Shown here: in pieces, positions 53,301 through 64,000 of the stretch
Position numbering within the stretch: the stretch's first letter is position 1
How the letters are laid out: each line of letters starts with the position of its first letter
Assembly (NCBI GenBank): GCA_034620365.1
Contig: JAQGEQ010000078.1
Coordinates: 248,001-312,000, forward strand
Reading direction: 5' to 3'
DNA length: 64,000 bases
Source of the DNA: Pegea sp. RAD2-039
Taxonomy: Eukaryota > Chordata > Thaliacea > Salpida > Salpidae
Notes under the pieces: model-generated
The model's input: the letters and a program-made list of their open reading frames with translations, nothing else
Told to the model about the DNA's origin: nothing
Database searches by the model: none
Program-made: the position numbers and the translations under genes

Positions 53301-53641
53301 TACTCCAAAGCGTTATTTTTTACATTTAATAGTGTTAACCTTTTTCTGTGCTTATTTTAGTGATTATGTGTGGCTTTAGTGTAGATTTTCAACTAGAGCC
53401 TTTGTACAAAGTGTAATTATTCAAATTGAAAGTTTGTCTAAATACGTTTTGATGTAAATAGAAATGATTGAACAAAATGTAAGTAATTTTTCTGTGAATA
53501 TTTGATAGTTGCTGTTTTTGCCTGGAGTCAAAAGTAAATATAAATATTTGCTAATTTCATTTTTGGTTTCTAAAACTAGTTTATATGTGACAGTGATTTA
53601 AGTTTTTTTTATATCTAGTATAATTTTTTTTATTATGAGTT
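50386..53641. other. Intergenic, no gene seen
   Basis: About 3.3 kb of AT-rich DNA. No exon, RNA gene or transposon motif could be supported. Confidence 0.5.
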
Positions 53642-53835
53642 AGGTTATTAAAGTTTTATGTTTTAATATCTCATTCTTAATCATCTCCAAATTGTATGTA
53701 TTTAAGTGAAAAAAATATTGTTAAATCATGAAGAAATCGCAAATAGAGTTTTTAAAACTTATTTTAAATGGCTGACTTGATTAATAAAGCTGCTGTTAAA
53801 TGTGTTTTTCGGTTAAACTTTAACAAAAATTTAAA
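53642..53835. repeat. Dispersed repeat, right-part copy
   Basis: About 190 bases (including atctcattcttaatcat and atggctgacttgattaat) match 57500-57695 with scattered substitutions and small indels, in the same orientation. Confidence 0.75.
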
Positions 53836-54099
53836 CAATGAAAACTTTATTAAATAGTTTTTAATCATTCATTTATTACGATAAATGCAAAGGAGGGTGT
53901 CTGAAAAGAGCACTTCTCGCTAACACACATTCTCACAAATAATATTATCAATGAATGTAGAAGAAACTGAGTAGAGGAAAATATAAAAGAAAAACAAATG
54001 TGTGTAACAGTTTAGGTGTCCCCATACAATCTAACAGTGAATTACTACATAAAATGTTTTGTAAAGATTTCGGAAACATAATTATGATATTTAGAGTAA

Positions 54100-54615
54100 G
54101 ATGACTGGGTGCACCAAAGTCTCGGGCCCAAGATCTTTGTGAAATAATAAATAAAAATAGAGAATTGGTTTAAAGAATGTGCAGCTGGTTGGTGAGATAA
54201 AGTTATAAGTTTAGACTTTGTGGGTTAAAATCTGAGGCAATCATTGACAAACCAGTCTTTTATAACGTGTAAAACTGTTTGAAAGCTGTACAAGGTTGTA
54301 AGATAATAACTTATTACAAAATGATAACTTAATGTCCTCTGCATATACAGATACACTAATACTATCTACTGCTGCAAGTCCTCTAACCAAGTCTTTAATA
54401 AAAGGTAAAAAGAGAAGGGGACCCTGAAAACCCTCACTAGTGGTTTAGCTAGTAGTAGATAAAAATCTTTCAAAACTAGTTTGTTGGATTTCACTTAGTA
54501 GATAATATTCAACTCACTTTCAAATAAAGCTGCTGTTTTTCAATTTTTGTACAACAATAAGAAGCTCGTTGTATGGGATAGATTCGAACGCTAAAAAATC
54601 GAGATATATGGTGCC
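54100..54615 (-). mobile_element. Decayed non-LTR retrotransposon, palm region of reverse transcriptase
   Basis: One minus-strand frame, interrupted by stops, reads T-I-Y-L-D-F-L-A-F-E-S-I-P-Y-N-E-L-L (normally Y-L-D-F-x-K-A-F-D-x-V-P-H-x-x-L), then G-F-Q-G-P-L-L-F-L-P-F-I-K-D-L (normally G-V-P-Q-G-S-x-L-G-P-L-L-F-L), then S-V-Y-A-E-D-I-K-L (catalytic Y-A-D-D box, here with one Asp changed to Glu). The element type looks CR1/jockey-like and differs from the 50-kb relic. It is truncated and dead. Confidence 0.8.
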
Positions 54616-55474
54616 AAAAGGAGTAATACTTTAATAGTGGGCTGTTAAATCATATAAAAAAGTGAAACTTTTAGATAAGAAAGATCTCCGTTTCAGAAAA
54701 GCATTTATAAGTATCAAAATTTACTAAATTTTAACGAGATTGACTTAAACATTATTAATGTTATTGAAGATCGGTTAAAACTTCTGATTTTTAATCAGTC
54801 CTTTCTAAAATGCACAAAATTGTATAAAATGAAACATTTTATATTTTTTATTATCATATATTCATATTATTTATTTAATGAACTTATGAAATGAATTATA
54901 CAGATCTTTTAATGAACACACAACGCTACCAACTATGACACAAAAATGAATAATAACTGTGAACCATATTTTGACATTAGTAGGATGGAGAAAAAAAGGA
55001 AACTCTGCGAGGTAAGTTTATGACGATCATCTATCAACGAATTACTCAAGTCTAAACTGTGCAAAAATGTGATAAAAATAGTAAAACAAGAAGAAATAAC
55101 TGTAATCGTAGCAACAACAGCTCTCATATATCCCGAAAGCCGTTGTGAGAGTTTTAAAACAAAATTTGGCTTATCATTAGCAAAATTTGTATATATTTTT
55201 AAACGTTGCTTATTTAGACAAATTATATTACAAATTGTTATCTACAAACCAGGTCCTTCAAATTATAGTCATCTATCCCCGCAGAAAGATGAGAAAAGTT
55301 CTTTCACTTGATAAATGCGTTTACTTTTGTGACAGAAAAACTACAAATATATCTAAAATAAAAAAAAAGTATGATAAATGCTTTCAATTTAGTTTTTTTT
55401 TAATACTTGATTGAACAAAAATAAAAAGCAAGTCAAAGCTTATTTAAACAAAAACTAATTTTCAAATAAACACA
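54616..55474. other. Intergenic, no supported gene
   Basis: AT-rich DNA with two overlapping plus-strand frames near 55069-55414 that have no recognisable domain and no start or splice context. I take them as chance. Confidence 0.4.
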
Positions 55475-56520
55475 TCAAACAAACAACAACATATCTTGGA
55501 AACATGTTATCATTTATAACTTAGTTATCAATACTAAAATGAGAAGTCAAGCTTTCTTCAGCTCTCAAAAATGGCATAATGATTTCTCCGAGGTCCGGAT
55601 TTCTTCTCATTTCTTCTATGAAGTCTTCAATCCTTTTAAACAACTGTTCAGGATCATTTCTACACATCCAATCTTCTTGAAGAGCTCCATGTGGAAGGGA
55701 TGTTATAAATTTATCTTGATTAGTTCTAATAATTTCATTTAATGGCACGACACTTCTTCTTATGTCACTAATTTTTGTGATCCAACTTTTAGTAATGAAA
55801 AAATTGTCACTATTCATACTTCGTCTACTTGTTCCTGCTCTTTCTGGTGTATCATCAACTAATTGAAAGTCATTACGATGACCAGTTAATGTTGCTGTTA
55901 TTATTTTACATTTAGCATCCCAAACATTTTCTGCATGCCCTTCTATAGTGAAAACAGGTCCTCCGTTTGCATTAGTAATCTTACAATTAGTTACTCTCTT
56001 AATATTATTTATGCAGCTTCCACCTCGACCGATGGCAAACTTTATAAAATCACTATTAATTTCTACTGTATCAACAATTATATCAGACATTGTAATAAAA
56101 AACTAAGGCTGAATCTATACTACCTAAGTCTACTGATGGTGGTTTTAGAGTGAGCAAACGTTACTACTGCAGCATTTATAAGAAATAAAGGCCACGTGAT
56201 GTGAAGCTACAACAAGACAACCCCACGCTGTCGATCGCGATTTTTAGTCTTGGCAAGCAACTCTTTAAACTGTATTTGGTTATAGTAGTAAATATGTTGC
56301 TTAAAGAAGCTGATATATCTTGACAACCTATCAAAGCTGTTAAAGAAAAAAATTTATTTTATAAATATCTTCTTAGTTATATTCTTAGTTTAGCTGAGCT
56401 ACACAAGAAAAGATAAAAATTAGAAACTAAAAAAAACATAAAATAAGCTACCCAAAAAAAACAAATCCAAATTATAAATTATATATATAAATAAATAAAT
56501 ATAAATAAAATTGAAACTGT
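55475..56520. repeat. Left copy of a long direct repeat carrying the KH gene
   Basis: From tcaaacaaacaacaac to at least 56520 this segment matches 62956-64000 in the same orientation, offset 7480-7481 bases. The match covers the KH coding region, its 3' flank and over 400 bases of 5' flank; the 5' flank is almost identical. The right boundary is unknown because the second copy runs off the window. Confidence 0.92.
55521..56090 (-). CDS. Single KH-domain protein, intronless, intact copy
   Basis: A 189-residue protein with one KH fold near residues 9-75. The RNA-gripping G-x-x-G loop is seen as I-G-R-G-G-S at 20-25 and is followed by a typical I-x-x-I-x-x-x-T-x-C-K-I helix/strand. The remaining 110 residues are charged (Arg/Glu/Asp) with a C-terminal segment rich in Glu-Met-Arg, and resemble nothing I can name. 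KH domains bind single-stranded RNA or DNA; a role in RNA binding is inferred, target and pathway unknown. It is uninterrupted although neighbouring genes are split, which would fit a retrocopy or a gene carried by a repeat. A second, broken copy lies at 63002-63570. The ATG at 56090 is the first in frame and is conserved in both copies. Confidence 0.72.
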   Translation of the reverse strand: MSDIIVDTVEINSDFIKFAIGRGGSCINNIKRVTNCKITNANGGPVFTIEGHAENVWDAKCKIITATLTGHRNDFQLVDDTPERAGTSRRSMNSDNFFITKSWITKISDIRRSVVPLNEIIRTNQDKFITSLPHGALQEDWMCRNDPEQLFKRIEDFIEEMRRNPDLGEIIMPFLRAEESLTSHFSIDN

Positions 56521-57356
56521 TTAATGAATTTTAAGACTTCTGCATCTGATTTTATATAAATATTTTTGTTTAAAGACGAAAGTCCGGAAAATAGCGCCAC
56601 GGTGTCTAAATCAAAATCTGGCTAATAACTATTAATGATGCTTTTTAATTGCTTCAAAGGGTTGAAAACACTCTGTTAACTTTAAAGAACATATTCTAAA
56701 CCCTGTACTAAACATTCAAACAATATTTCAAATATGCTTTATAAATCAGCAAGTTACATTGTGTCAGGTCGCTGCTAATAGCGCTATTTAATTTGCAAAC
56801 AACTGATTTAGATTAACGAAAACAAAGAAATCCTAAGAGCTGTTTTTATTCCATTTCACTGACACCATCATTTTGAGAAATAACGTTTTGTATAAAGCTC
56901 AACTGTAATGTAACTTTTTTAAAACTCTTATCTACAGAATCTTTACTTACTTTTATATAACAACAGCTGTTATTAACGTATATTTGTTTTTATTCAGCTA
57001 TAATAAGAAAAATAATAACTGTGCTAAAAATAGTTTAACCTTTGAAATACTTTAACTTACACATAATGATATGCCTGGTGCAAGCCTAAAGAATATTACA
57101 AATTATTTTCTTTAAACAACAGCTGTTGTTATCGTATATTTGTTGTTATTATTCGGTGCTGAAAATGTAGTAACTTATTCGTTTGATTTTGTTGAATAAA
57201 ACACTTTTTATAAGTCGAAAAACATCTTTTGCAAAGTTTTTTCTTAAATTTCATAAAAATAAAGTAATTTTGTCAAACGTACCATGATTAGTTTAAGCGG
57301 CGGAAATATATATTGAAAGGTGGAATTATTTGTTGCTAGAAAATTTAGTTTACTGG
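56521..57356. other. Between the KH repeat and a dispersed repeat, no gene seen
   Basis: AT-rich DNA containing no supported exon. Part of it may still belong to the long direct repeat, whose right end cannot be placed. Confidence 0.4.
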
Positions 57357-57695
57357 ATTGAAGTTGTATATAAGAATCTTTTAAAGATATATTCAAAAAA
57401 TAAATAAATGGTATTTAAAAAAGATTTATTTGCATTGAAGTTGTACATTAGTAAGCTCTAAAGAAAATTTAAGATTGAGATAACTGAGATAGTACTAAGA
57501 AACCTAAAGTTTTATGTTTGAATATCTCATTCTTAATCATTTTCAAATTGTATGTGTTTAAGTGAAAAACATATTGTTAAAACATGAGGAAATCATTAAC
57601 AAAGTTTTTAAAACTTATTTTAAATGGCTGACTTGATTAATTAGGCTGCTGTTAAAATGTTTGTTTCGGTGAAATTATTACATGAAGACTTTGAA
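57357..57695. repeat. Dispersed repeat, longest copy in the window
   Basis: A stretch of about 340 bases. Its left end matches 50307-50385 and its right end matches 53642-53835, both in direct orientation. No coding capacity or terminal inverted repeat was recognised; a MITE- or SINE-like element is possible. Confidence 0.6.
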
Positions 57696-60600
57696 AAGTT
57701 TCTCAATAGTTGCTGAAATTAAAATTTGTAGATTTGCTTCTAAATAAAACTAAAAGTTAAGTTTTCTTCCTTTTGACTTTTCAGCCACTAATACCTTATA
57801 TAAGGAAGTGAATGCAAAATTCAATATGTTTGCTAAAGGCAATGATTCTCCCAGAATTTTTTTTGATAAAGTATAGATTATGAATCTTTGTACAAATTAC
57901 TTGCTAGTTTACAATAAATAACATCTTATTTATGAAATATTTAAGTAAAAACTTTTAAAGGTATTACTTGTACTTTTAAATTTAGATTAGTTCTTGCATA
58001 TGAATATATATTCTATTTATGAATGTTAATTAAACGAAGAAAGTAAAAGAGAAATAGGCAATTGTTTCACATTTATATAACAAAAGTCATAAAATGTAAT
58101 TATTGAAAGAGATTTTTTAAGTCTCGAACAGTTATAAGAGATGTGTTTAGCAGATGCGTCTACTAAGATTTTTAGAAATTTAAAACATTTCACTTTGATT
58201 TTCATGAAAAAACAAAACGCCAATTTACAGCAAATGAAGAAAAAACTTAAATTGTCTAAAATTATCAAAAATAAACTTTCTACATATCTTGTTTAACTTA
58301 TAAAAGATTTCTTATAAATTCTTTTTAAAGACATTACTTAAAGACTCATTGCTTTTGCAAATCAGTAAAATAATGCAAACATAATTTAAGGAAATAGTTA
58401 TAAAACTGAATAAAAAAGATTATGAGTTGACAAAGTATAACATTTTGTTTTTAATCTTTATTTACCTTTTTACAATTTTAAATACTTAACTATATAATAC
58501 TACAATTAAAAAAAAATTAATTAAAAATTTGCAGAAGTATAAAGTCCTTCAAAAGTTTTATTTGCAGCTAACCAGCAAGTTTCACCATGATCTTCCTGTT
58601 AAACTTTATGTTTATTACTTAAAATCAATTGATACAGATTATTAAAAATTAGTAAAAAACATAATATGTTAGCAAAACCAGAATGATTTCATTTAAATTA
58701 ACTTGTTTTAGCTACCTACAAATTTATTATTTATTAATGTATGATTAATAAATAGCTGTACTTACAGTCACTGTGATAACTCTAAATATATAAACCTTTT
58801 TAAACTAACTATTAAATTCTACTGCACCAACAACTTAGCAAACAAAATAATGAAAAGTATACCTATAAAAAACATCATTTAAATTAATATTATTTGCCAT
58901 CTAATAGTATTAGAAAAATTCTAATTTTATTAAACACTTTCATTAATACTTAAATAGCTTTCACAGTTGATTAGTTTTATAACTACAATTTAAAAATCTC
59001 ATTCAAGTCTCAACTTTGAAATCGAATTTTTTAAATTACTGAAAAAGCATGAAACAAATAAAAAATATTTAAATTCTATTTCATGTATTCTGAAACTAAA
59101 GCAAAAAATTTAAACATTTGATTGAATATATAATATTAAGCAGCAAAGTAAAGTCAAACTTACATGCATAAAAAAAAATAGTCTTAATGAACATAGCAAA
59201 TGATTCTGCTCTTAAAGGAAACTCATCATTTCGTGACTGTAAAGCCAGGCCTAGATCAAATTTTCTGTGAGGCTATACAAATTGGCGTTTTTTGATAATG
59301 CTTGAGTAAACGATTTTCGTCCACCATAAGAGGATGTTCATCTTAGACAATAAGAGTCTAGAGTAAATCTTCAATTTGCTGACCTTCAGAACGGTGTCCC
59401 ATTTCACTGGACATCATATAAAACAGAGTGTAGCTTAAGGTACGATTGCAAAAGTGATAGGATGTAGTTGGTAGATGAAATCCCCTGTCCAGTTAATTCG
59501 TTTACATTTGTTGCTTGCACTGCTATCGGTTAGTTGAATCATGTCATGTGATTTGTTTAGATAGTTTTCCTGAAAGATGAAGTATACGAAAGCAAATCAC
59601 TTTCTTATGTTTTAATTCCTCTTCAATCATATTTTATAGATTCTAAACTAACCAAAATATTTTTAAATTGATATTTATGAATTGAAATAAAAGTTTGTAG
59701 AATTTCTATAAAGAAGTTTGAACAAGTCAAAATATTTCTAAATAATTTCATTCATTCAATCATTGCATGACTGCAGATAACAAATCTGATAGCTGCTTAG
59801 GTATTCATTGAGGGCTGGTTTTTACAAAATGGCGTATCGTACTAACTATCAATGAAATGGTTTAAAATTCTTGTCAATTCAATTTTTATTTAATTTTTCA
59901 TAAAGATAGTTGGAAAACTGAAAATATGATTTTATTCCCAATCTTCTGCAAAATTATTATTAAATGGCATTTTCAAACACAGTATTAAACATTTTTATCC
60001 ATTTTAAATTCTTCAGTAAACAAACAAAAGATTAAAAGATTTAGAATACTAATGAAGTGAAGTCTGAGTTTAATATATTTTTTTGAATATCAACCTGTGT
60101 TTGAAAATAAATTATTTAATTTATATATTAATAAACGTATACTCATTGTTATTTTAATTGGTCTGTTATAAAAATTTGCAGTTTAAGCTAATAACTCTTA
60201 TTTAAAAGTGAATCATCGAGTCTCAAGCTAACTTTGTTTGTTTATTGTGAAAGCGTTAATATCTCGATATAAAATTTTCTAATTTAGTTTGATGTATTTG
60301 ATAGAAAAACATATTTGTTTGTTGTAGAGACAAATTGTTTTGACAAAGGAGTCTAATCACTTGCTTTAACTGTTAGGCTCACTTTTAAAGAATTATATTT
60401 AAAGAATAGAATTTTAATATTTTCATGATAAAGTTACTAACCTACCGGATAATGTATGAGTCTTCAAAATATAAAAAGTTTGAAATAACAGCAAATAATG
60501 AATATCTATTTTATTCCAAACAAACTGAATTTCCTGTAATCTAATCAATTTTTACTAAATGTGATTCATTGTTAAATAAAAACATTATATAGTCTCAATT

Positions 60601-61029
60601 TTATTTTAGCAGTTTAATCTTAAGTAGATTAAAAAAATTTTAAAAGAATGTAGCTTTTTCCATCATAATTTAACTTTTCTTTAAATAGTACAATTAAGTA
60701 CATTGATCTATAAAATCTCATATTGGCAGCTGCATAAAACAAATTTTTCTTAAGCTGATAATATCAACTGTCGGGAAAATGCAAAACTGCTAATTTTTTG
60801 AAATGTTTATTTTTCATAAAATTACAACAACAACATGCATAGAAATAAATTCAATTAATATGTTAAGTTTTGTGATACAATTCAAATCTGTTAGATACCA
60901 AAACTAAAAGATTGAATTGAAAACATATTAAATTTATAAAAAAATATCAACAGATGAAAATATCATTAAAAGGAAACATTTTATCGAAACGTTTAGTCTT
61001 CATAAAAATCTAATATTGTTATTTTTTCA
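57696..61029. other. Intergenic DNA downstream of the ubiquitin protease
   Basis: AT-rich and mostly featureless. A more balanced-composition patch at about 59215-59560 gives broken open frames on the minus strand (for example E-M-G-H-R-S-E-G-Q-Q and D-E-H-P-L-M-V-D-E-N) and may be the remains of a coding sequence I cannot identify. Confidence 0.4.
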
Positions 61030-62600
61030 TTATTCGAGACAATATTTAAGAAGATAGGCTTGCGAGGATTCAATCCTCCCCAAGCAAAATATCTCTGACA
61101 TCTCTTGTACTTTAGTGTCGCTTATTTTGAACCATTTGTTACCTTTTCTAATTGTGACTTCAAAATGACCTGTGTTAGATCGTGCACCTAGATGAGATAC
61201 AATTCCAGCAATCTTGTATCTGTTTCTACGAAGATTTTCACCCGTGTCTTTGATTTCTAAGATTTCAGGAATGATGACTTTCTTATCATTTTTCCTTACT
61301 CTCCCATTTGTATACTCACTGCGCATTAGTGAAATATAGAAATTTTGTGGCAATTTTGAGATAAGTTTTGTCTGCTCTGTAATCTGTAACTGACCACAGG
61401 GATCACATCGAGTTCGATTGACACCTGTTAGTAACTCTTTCTGAAGGCTGTGTCTTAACATATCTTGTAGATGATACAGCTTCTTAGGAAGTGGGCAGCT
61501 GTAGATCAAAAATTCTTCGTTTCGTTTTCGGCTTTCTCCACAAACCTTACACTTCAAACTTGTTTGAACAGAACCTATAAAGTTATCTTCCACATATTTG
61601 TTTAATCTTGACATTTTAAGTAGCTGGAGAGTGGAAGCAAAGAATTCAGTGATATCTTGTTGCATTGACATGTCCAGTTCAAGAAAATTGATGATTTCAA
61701 TTGGATCAACTGTTGAACTAAACTTCATCTCTGTAAATAATTTCTGGGTCTTTTCAAGAAACTTGTTTTCATGTTCTGAGACTTCTTTCTTGAACTTGAG
61801 TTGGTGTATTGCATTGTAAAACGTAGTATTGTGGAATAACAATTGCATTGTGCAATTGAAATAACACGTATTACCTTGGTTTATCAAACCTACAGGCTTC
61901 ATATTACGATGATCAAAACAGTGTTTCTCAAAAGAGCCGATTTTTACTTCTTCATTGTGTGTTTCACCAATCAAATTGATTTGCTTTATTGGATCAGATG
62001 CAAGAAGTTCCGGGTTTGTTTCGGATTTTTTCACTAATTGAGGCATCACAATCAAGTTGTAATAATCAACTTCCATGTCGATAAAGAATCTGTTTTCCTT
62101 TTTATTTACTTTTTCAAGAAAAGCTGTAGCTTCATCAGTTTCTTTTTGTGGAATCAAGTTTGTAAGTCGTGTATTACCTTTCTTCATATGAGCAGTAACG
62201 TTTAAGTTCATTTGTAAATCAGTATTCCGCTTTAAATTCCTGCTCTTCTCACGGACAGAACTAGGAGCCTCTGGGAACTTTTGACGCAAGGTTCTCTTCT
62301 TAGGAGCGGGTGTGCTAAAAATAATTAAGTTTATGAAATATTTTTACTTATATATAATGATATTTTAGGTACAAAAGTATAAAAATGAGTGTTTACATTA
62401 CTTTTGTATAAATAATAATATATAATAAAACATTTATTTGAATTCTAGTTACATATACAAAATTTTAAAAAGTTTAATAATTAACATAAATTAAAGCTTT
62501 AATAATATTCATTGAAATTAAAAAAGTTTGTTAAAGCAAATGCTTACTCCTTATTATCGATGAGAAATCGTTTCTTGACTCTGGTGAAAGTTTTCTTCAT
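61030..62600 (-). CDS. Compact ubiquitin-specific protease (USP, peptidase C19), two exons
   Basis: Cysteine protease that removes ubiquitin from proteins. Exon 1 is 62600-62548 and exon 2 is 62314-61030. The donor is ga|gtaagc, the acceptor ttttag, and the split codon gives Asp18; the total is 445 residues. The N-terminus is basic (K-K-T-F-T-R-V-K-K-R, P-K-K-R), possibly nuclear-targeting. The USP fold starts at about 156 with P-V-G-L-I-N-Q-G-N-T-C-Y-F-N and catalytic Cys168. The Q-D-I-T-E-F-F box is at 237-243. Two C-x-x-C pairs (273/276 and 321/324) form the fingers' zinc ribbon. The His box has G-H-F with His401, then W-F-K-I-S-D with Asp417, ending in A-Y-L-L-K-Y. All three catalytic residues are present, so activity is likely. 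The Cys box resembles USP48-type enzymes, but the protein is far shorter and has no DUSP or ubiquitin-like domains, so I give no symbol. Confidence 0.9.
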
Positions 62601-62955
62601 TCTAAAGCAGTGATACAGTTGACTATCAAATAATATTATATTTTTTTAAATCAGCTAGATCAATTTAATAAAAGTTTCTGTTGAAATAAAAATATAGATG
62701 TTATGAAAGCAACAAAAAATAAGAAAACTTCTACCAAAAATAGTTAAATATAAGGACTTAAACATTTTAAAATCTAGATTATGTAACAATTTGTAATACA
62801 TTTCAAAAAATCAATTTTAGAGAAAAAAAAAGATTTGAAATAATATTCTTAAGAAATTGGTTCCGCTACACTCAAATTGTTAAATAAATAGATAAATATA
62901 GAATAACAAATATGTTATTCACAAGAAAATGTTGAACTTTCAACCTTTCCAATAT
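62601..62955. other. Short region upstream of the ubiquitin protease
   Basis: About 350 AT-rich bases that should include the protease promoter. The sequence gctttag|a-ATG places an acceptor-like AG one base before the start codon. No TATA box stands out. Confidence 0.4.
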
Positions 62956-64000
62956 TCAAACAAACAACAACATATCTTAAAAAGAAGTTATCATTTATAA
63001 CTTAGTTATCAACACTAAAATGAGAAGTCAAGCTTTATTCAGCTCTCAGAAAAGGCAAGATGCTTTCTCCAAGGTCCGGATTTATTCTCATTTCTTTATG
63101 AAGTCTTCAATCCTTTTAAACAACTGTTCGGGATCATTTCTACACATCCAATCTTCTTAAAGAGCTCCGTGTGGAAGGGATGTTGTAAATTTCTTTTGAT
63201 TAGTTCTAATGGTTTCATTTATTGGCACGACATTTCTTCTTAGGTCACTAGTTTTTGTGATCAAACTTTTAGTAATGAAAAAATTGTCACTATTTCTACT
63301 TCGTCTACTTGTTCCTGCTCTTTCTGGTGTATCATCAACTAATTGAAAGTCATTACGATGACCAGTTAATGCTGCTGTTATTATTTCACATTTAGCATCC
63401 CAAAAATTTTCTGCATGCCCTTCTATACTGAAAATAGGTCCTCCGTTTACATTAGTAATCTTACAATTAGTTACTCTCATAATATTGTTAATGCAGCTTC
63501 TACCTCAACCGATGGCAATCTTTATAAAATCACTATTAATTTCTACTGTATCAACAATTATATCGGACATTGTAATAAAAAACTAAGGCTGAATCTATAC
63601 TACCTAAGTCTACTGATGGTGGTTTTAGAGTGAGCAAACGTTACTGCTGCAGCAGTTATAAGAAATAAAAGCCACGTGGTGTGAAGCTACAACAAGACAA
63701 CCCCACGCTGTCGATCGCGATTTTTAGTCTTGGCAAGCAACTCTTTAAACTGTATTTGGTTATAGTAGTAAATATGTTGCTTAAAGTAGCTGATATATCT
63801 TGACAACCTATCAAAGCTGTTAAAGAAAAAAATTTATTTTATAAATATCTTCTTAGTTATATTCTTAGTTTAGCTGAGCTACACAAGAAAAGATAAAAAT
63901 TAGAAACTAAAAAAAACATAAAATAAGCTACCCAAAAAAAACAAATCCAAATTATAAATTATATATATAAATAAATAAATATAAATAAAATTGAAACTGT
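62956..64000. repeat. Right copy of the long direct repeat (runs off the window)
   Basis: Matches 55475-56520 throughout in the same orientation, with one 1-base deletion and scattered substitutions concentrated in the KH frame and its 3' end. The upstream portion up to 64000 is nearly identical. The end lies outside the window. Confidence 0.92.
63002..63570 (-). pseudogene. Broken second copy of the KH-domain gene
   Basis: Corresponds base for base to the intact gene at 55521-56090. The start codon is kept, but the Arg codon of the G-R-G-G loop is TGA and the second loop Gly is changed to Arg. A Gln codon after H-G-A-L is TAA (near 63157), and one base is lost near 63097, shifting the frame of the last 30 or so codons. 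A downstream ATG opens a 107-codon frame (63480-63157) without the G-x-x-G loop. It is not expected to make a working KH protein. Confidence 0.88.

Noticed and set aside
55539..56153. Plus-strand frames over the KH gene (and the equivalent at 63415-63633)
   Set aside because: Antisense to the KH frame; their conservation between copies simply reflects the duplication.
61598..62037. Two plus-strand frames
   Set aside because: Antisense shadows of the ubiquitin protease.
1..64000. CRISPR arrays, operons, ribosome binding sites
   Set aside because: The window is spliced eukaryotic DNA; no spaced direct-repeat array was seen and bacterial-type signals do not apply.

Overview
This is AT-rich nuclear DNA from an invertebrate animal. 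Genes are split by GT-AG introns, coding exons are clearly richer in G+C than the DNA around them, and the recognisable genes are an animal-type set: an AKR7 aldo-keto reductase, a secreted fibrinogen-domain protein, spliceosomal SF3A1 and a ubiquitin protease. Very short introns (about 47-60 bases) in SF3A1, dense 8-bp palindromes (TGACGTCA, TCACGTGA) and possible trans-splice acceptors next to start codons would suit a tunicate or another animal that uses spliced leaders. The lineage is a guess and is not settled by this sequence.

Layout: 599-788 (+) is the last exon of an AKR7-type reductase, followed by about 7 kb without a gene. A fibrinogen-related gene of 12 exons fills 7837-29557 (-). 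I rebuilt it exon by exon with every splice phase agreeing: signal peptide, long basic and partly coiled-coil stalk, C-terminal fibrinogen domain, acidic tail, 667 residues in all. At 32302-32682 (-) lies a short secreted protein rich in dibasic sites. Between 33 and 37 kb there are good TATA boxes and small candidate exons but no confident gene. SF3A1 occupies 42915-48316 (-) in 19 exons and encodes 760 residues (two SURP modules and a C-terminal ubiquitin-like domain).

From 49.8 kb on the window is accessory: two decayed non-LTR reverse-transcriptase relics (49850-50303 and about 54100-54615), a dispersed repeat with partial copies, an intronless single-KH-domain gene (55521-56090, -), a two-exon compact ubiquitin-specific protease with its catalytic residues in place (61030-62600, -), and a second, broken KH copy (63002-63570, -). 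The two KH copies sit in direct repeats of at least 1.04 kb about 7.48 kb apart that flank the protease. The protease may therefore lie inside a tandem segmental duplication that continues past the window's right edge.

Apart from AKR7, every confident gene is on the minus strand. The genes do not form a pathway; this is an ordinary mixed eukaryotic neighbourhood. The least conventional parts are the KH/USP duplication, the symmetric-exon stalk of the fibrinogen protein, the palindrome-filled SF3A1 intron and an SF3A1 intron made almost wholly of a 12-bp minisatellite.
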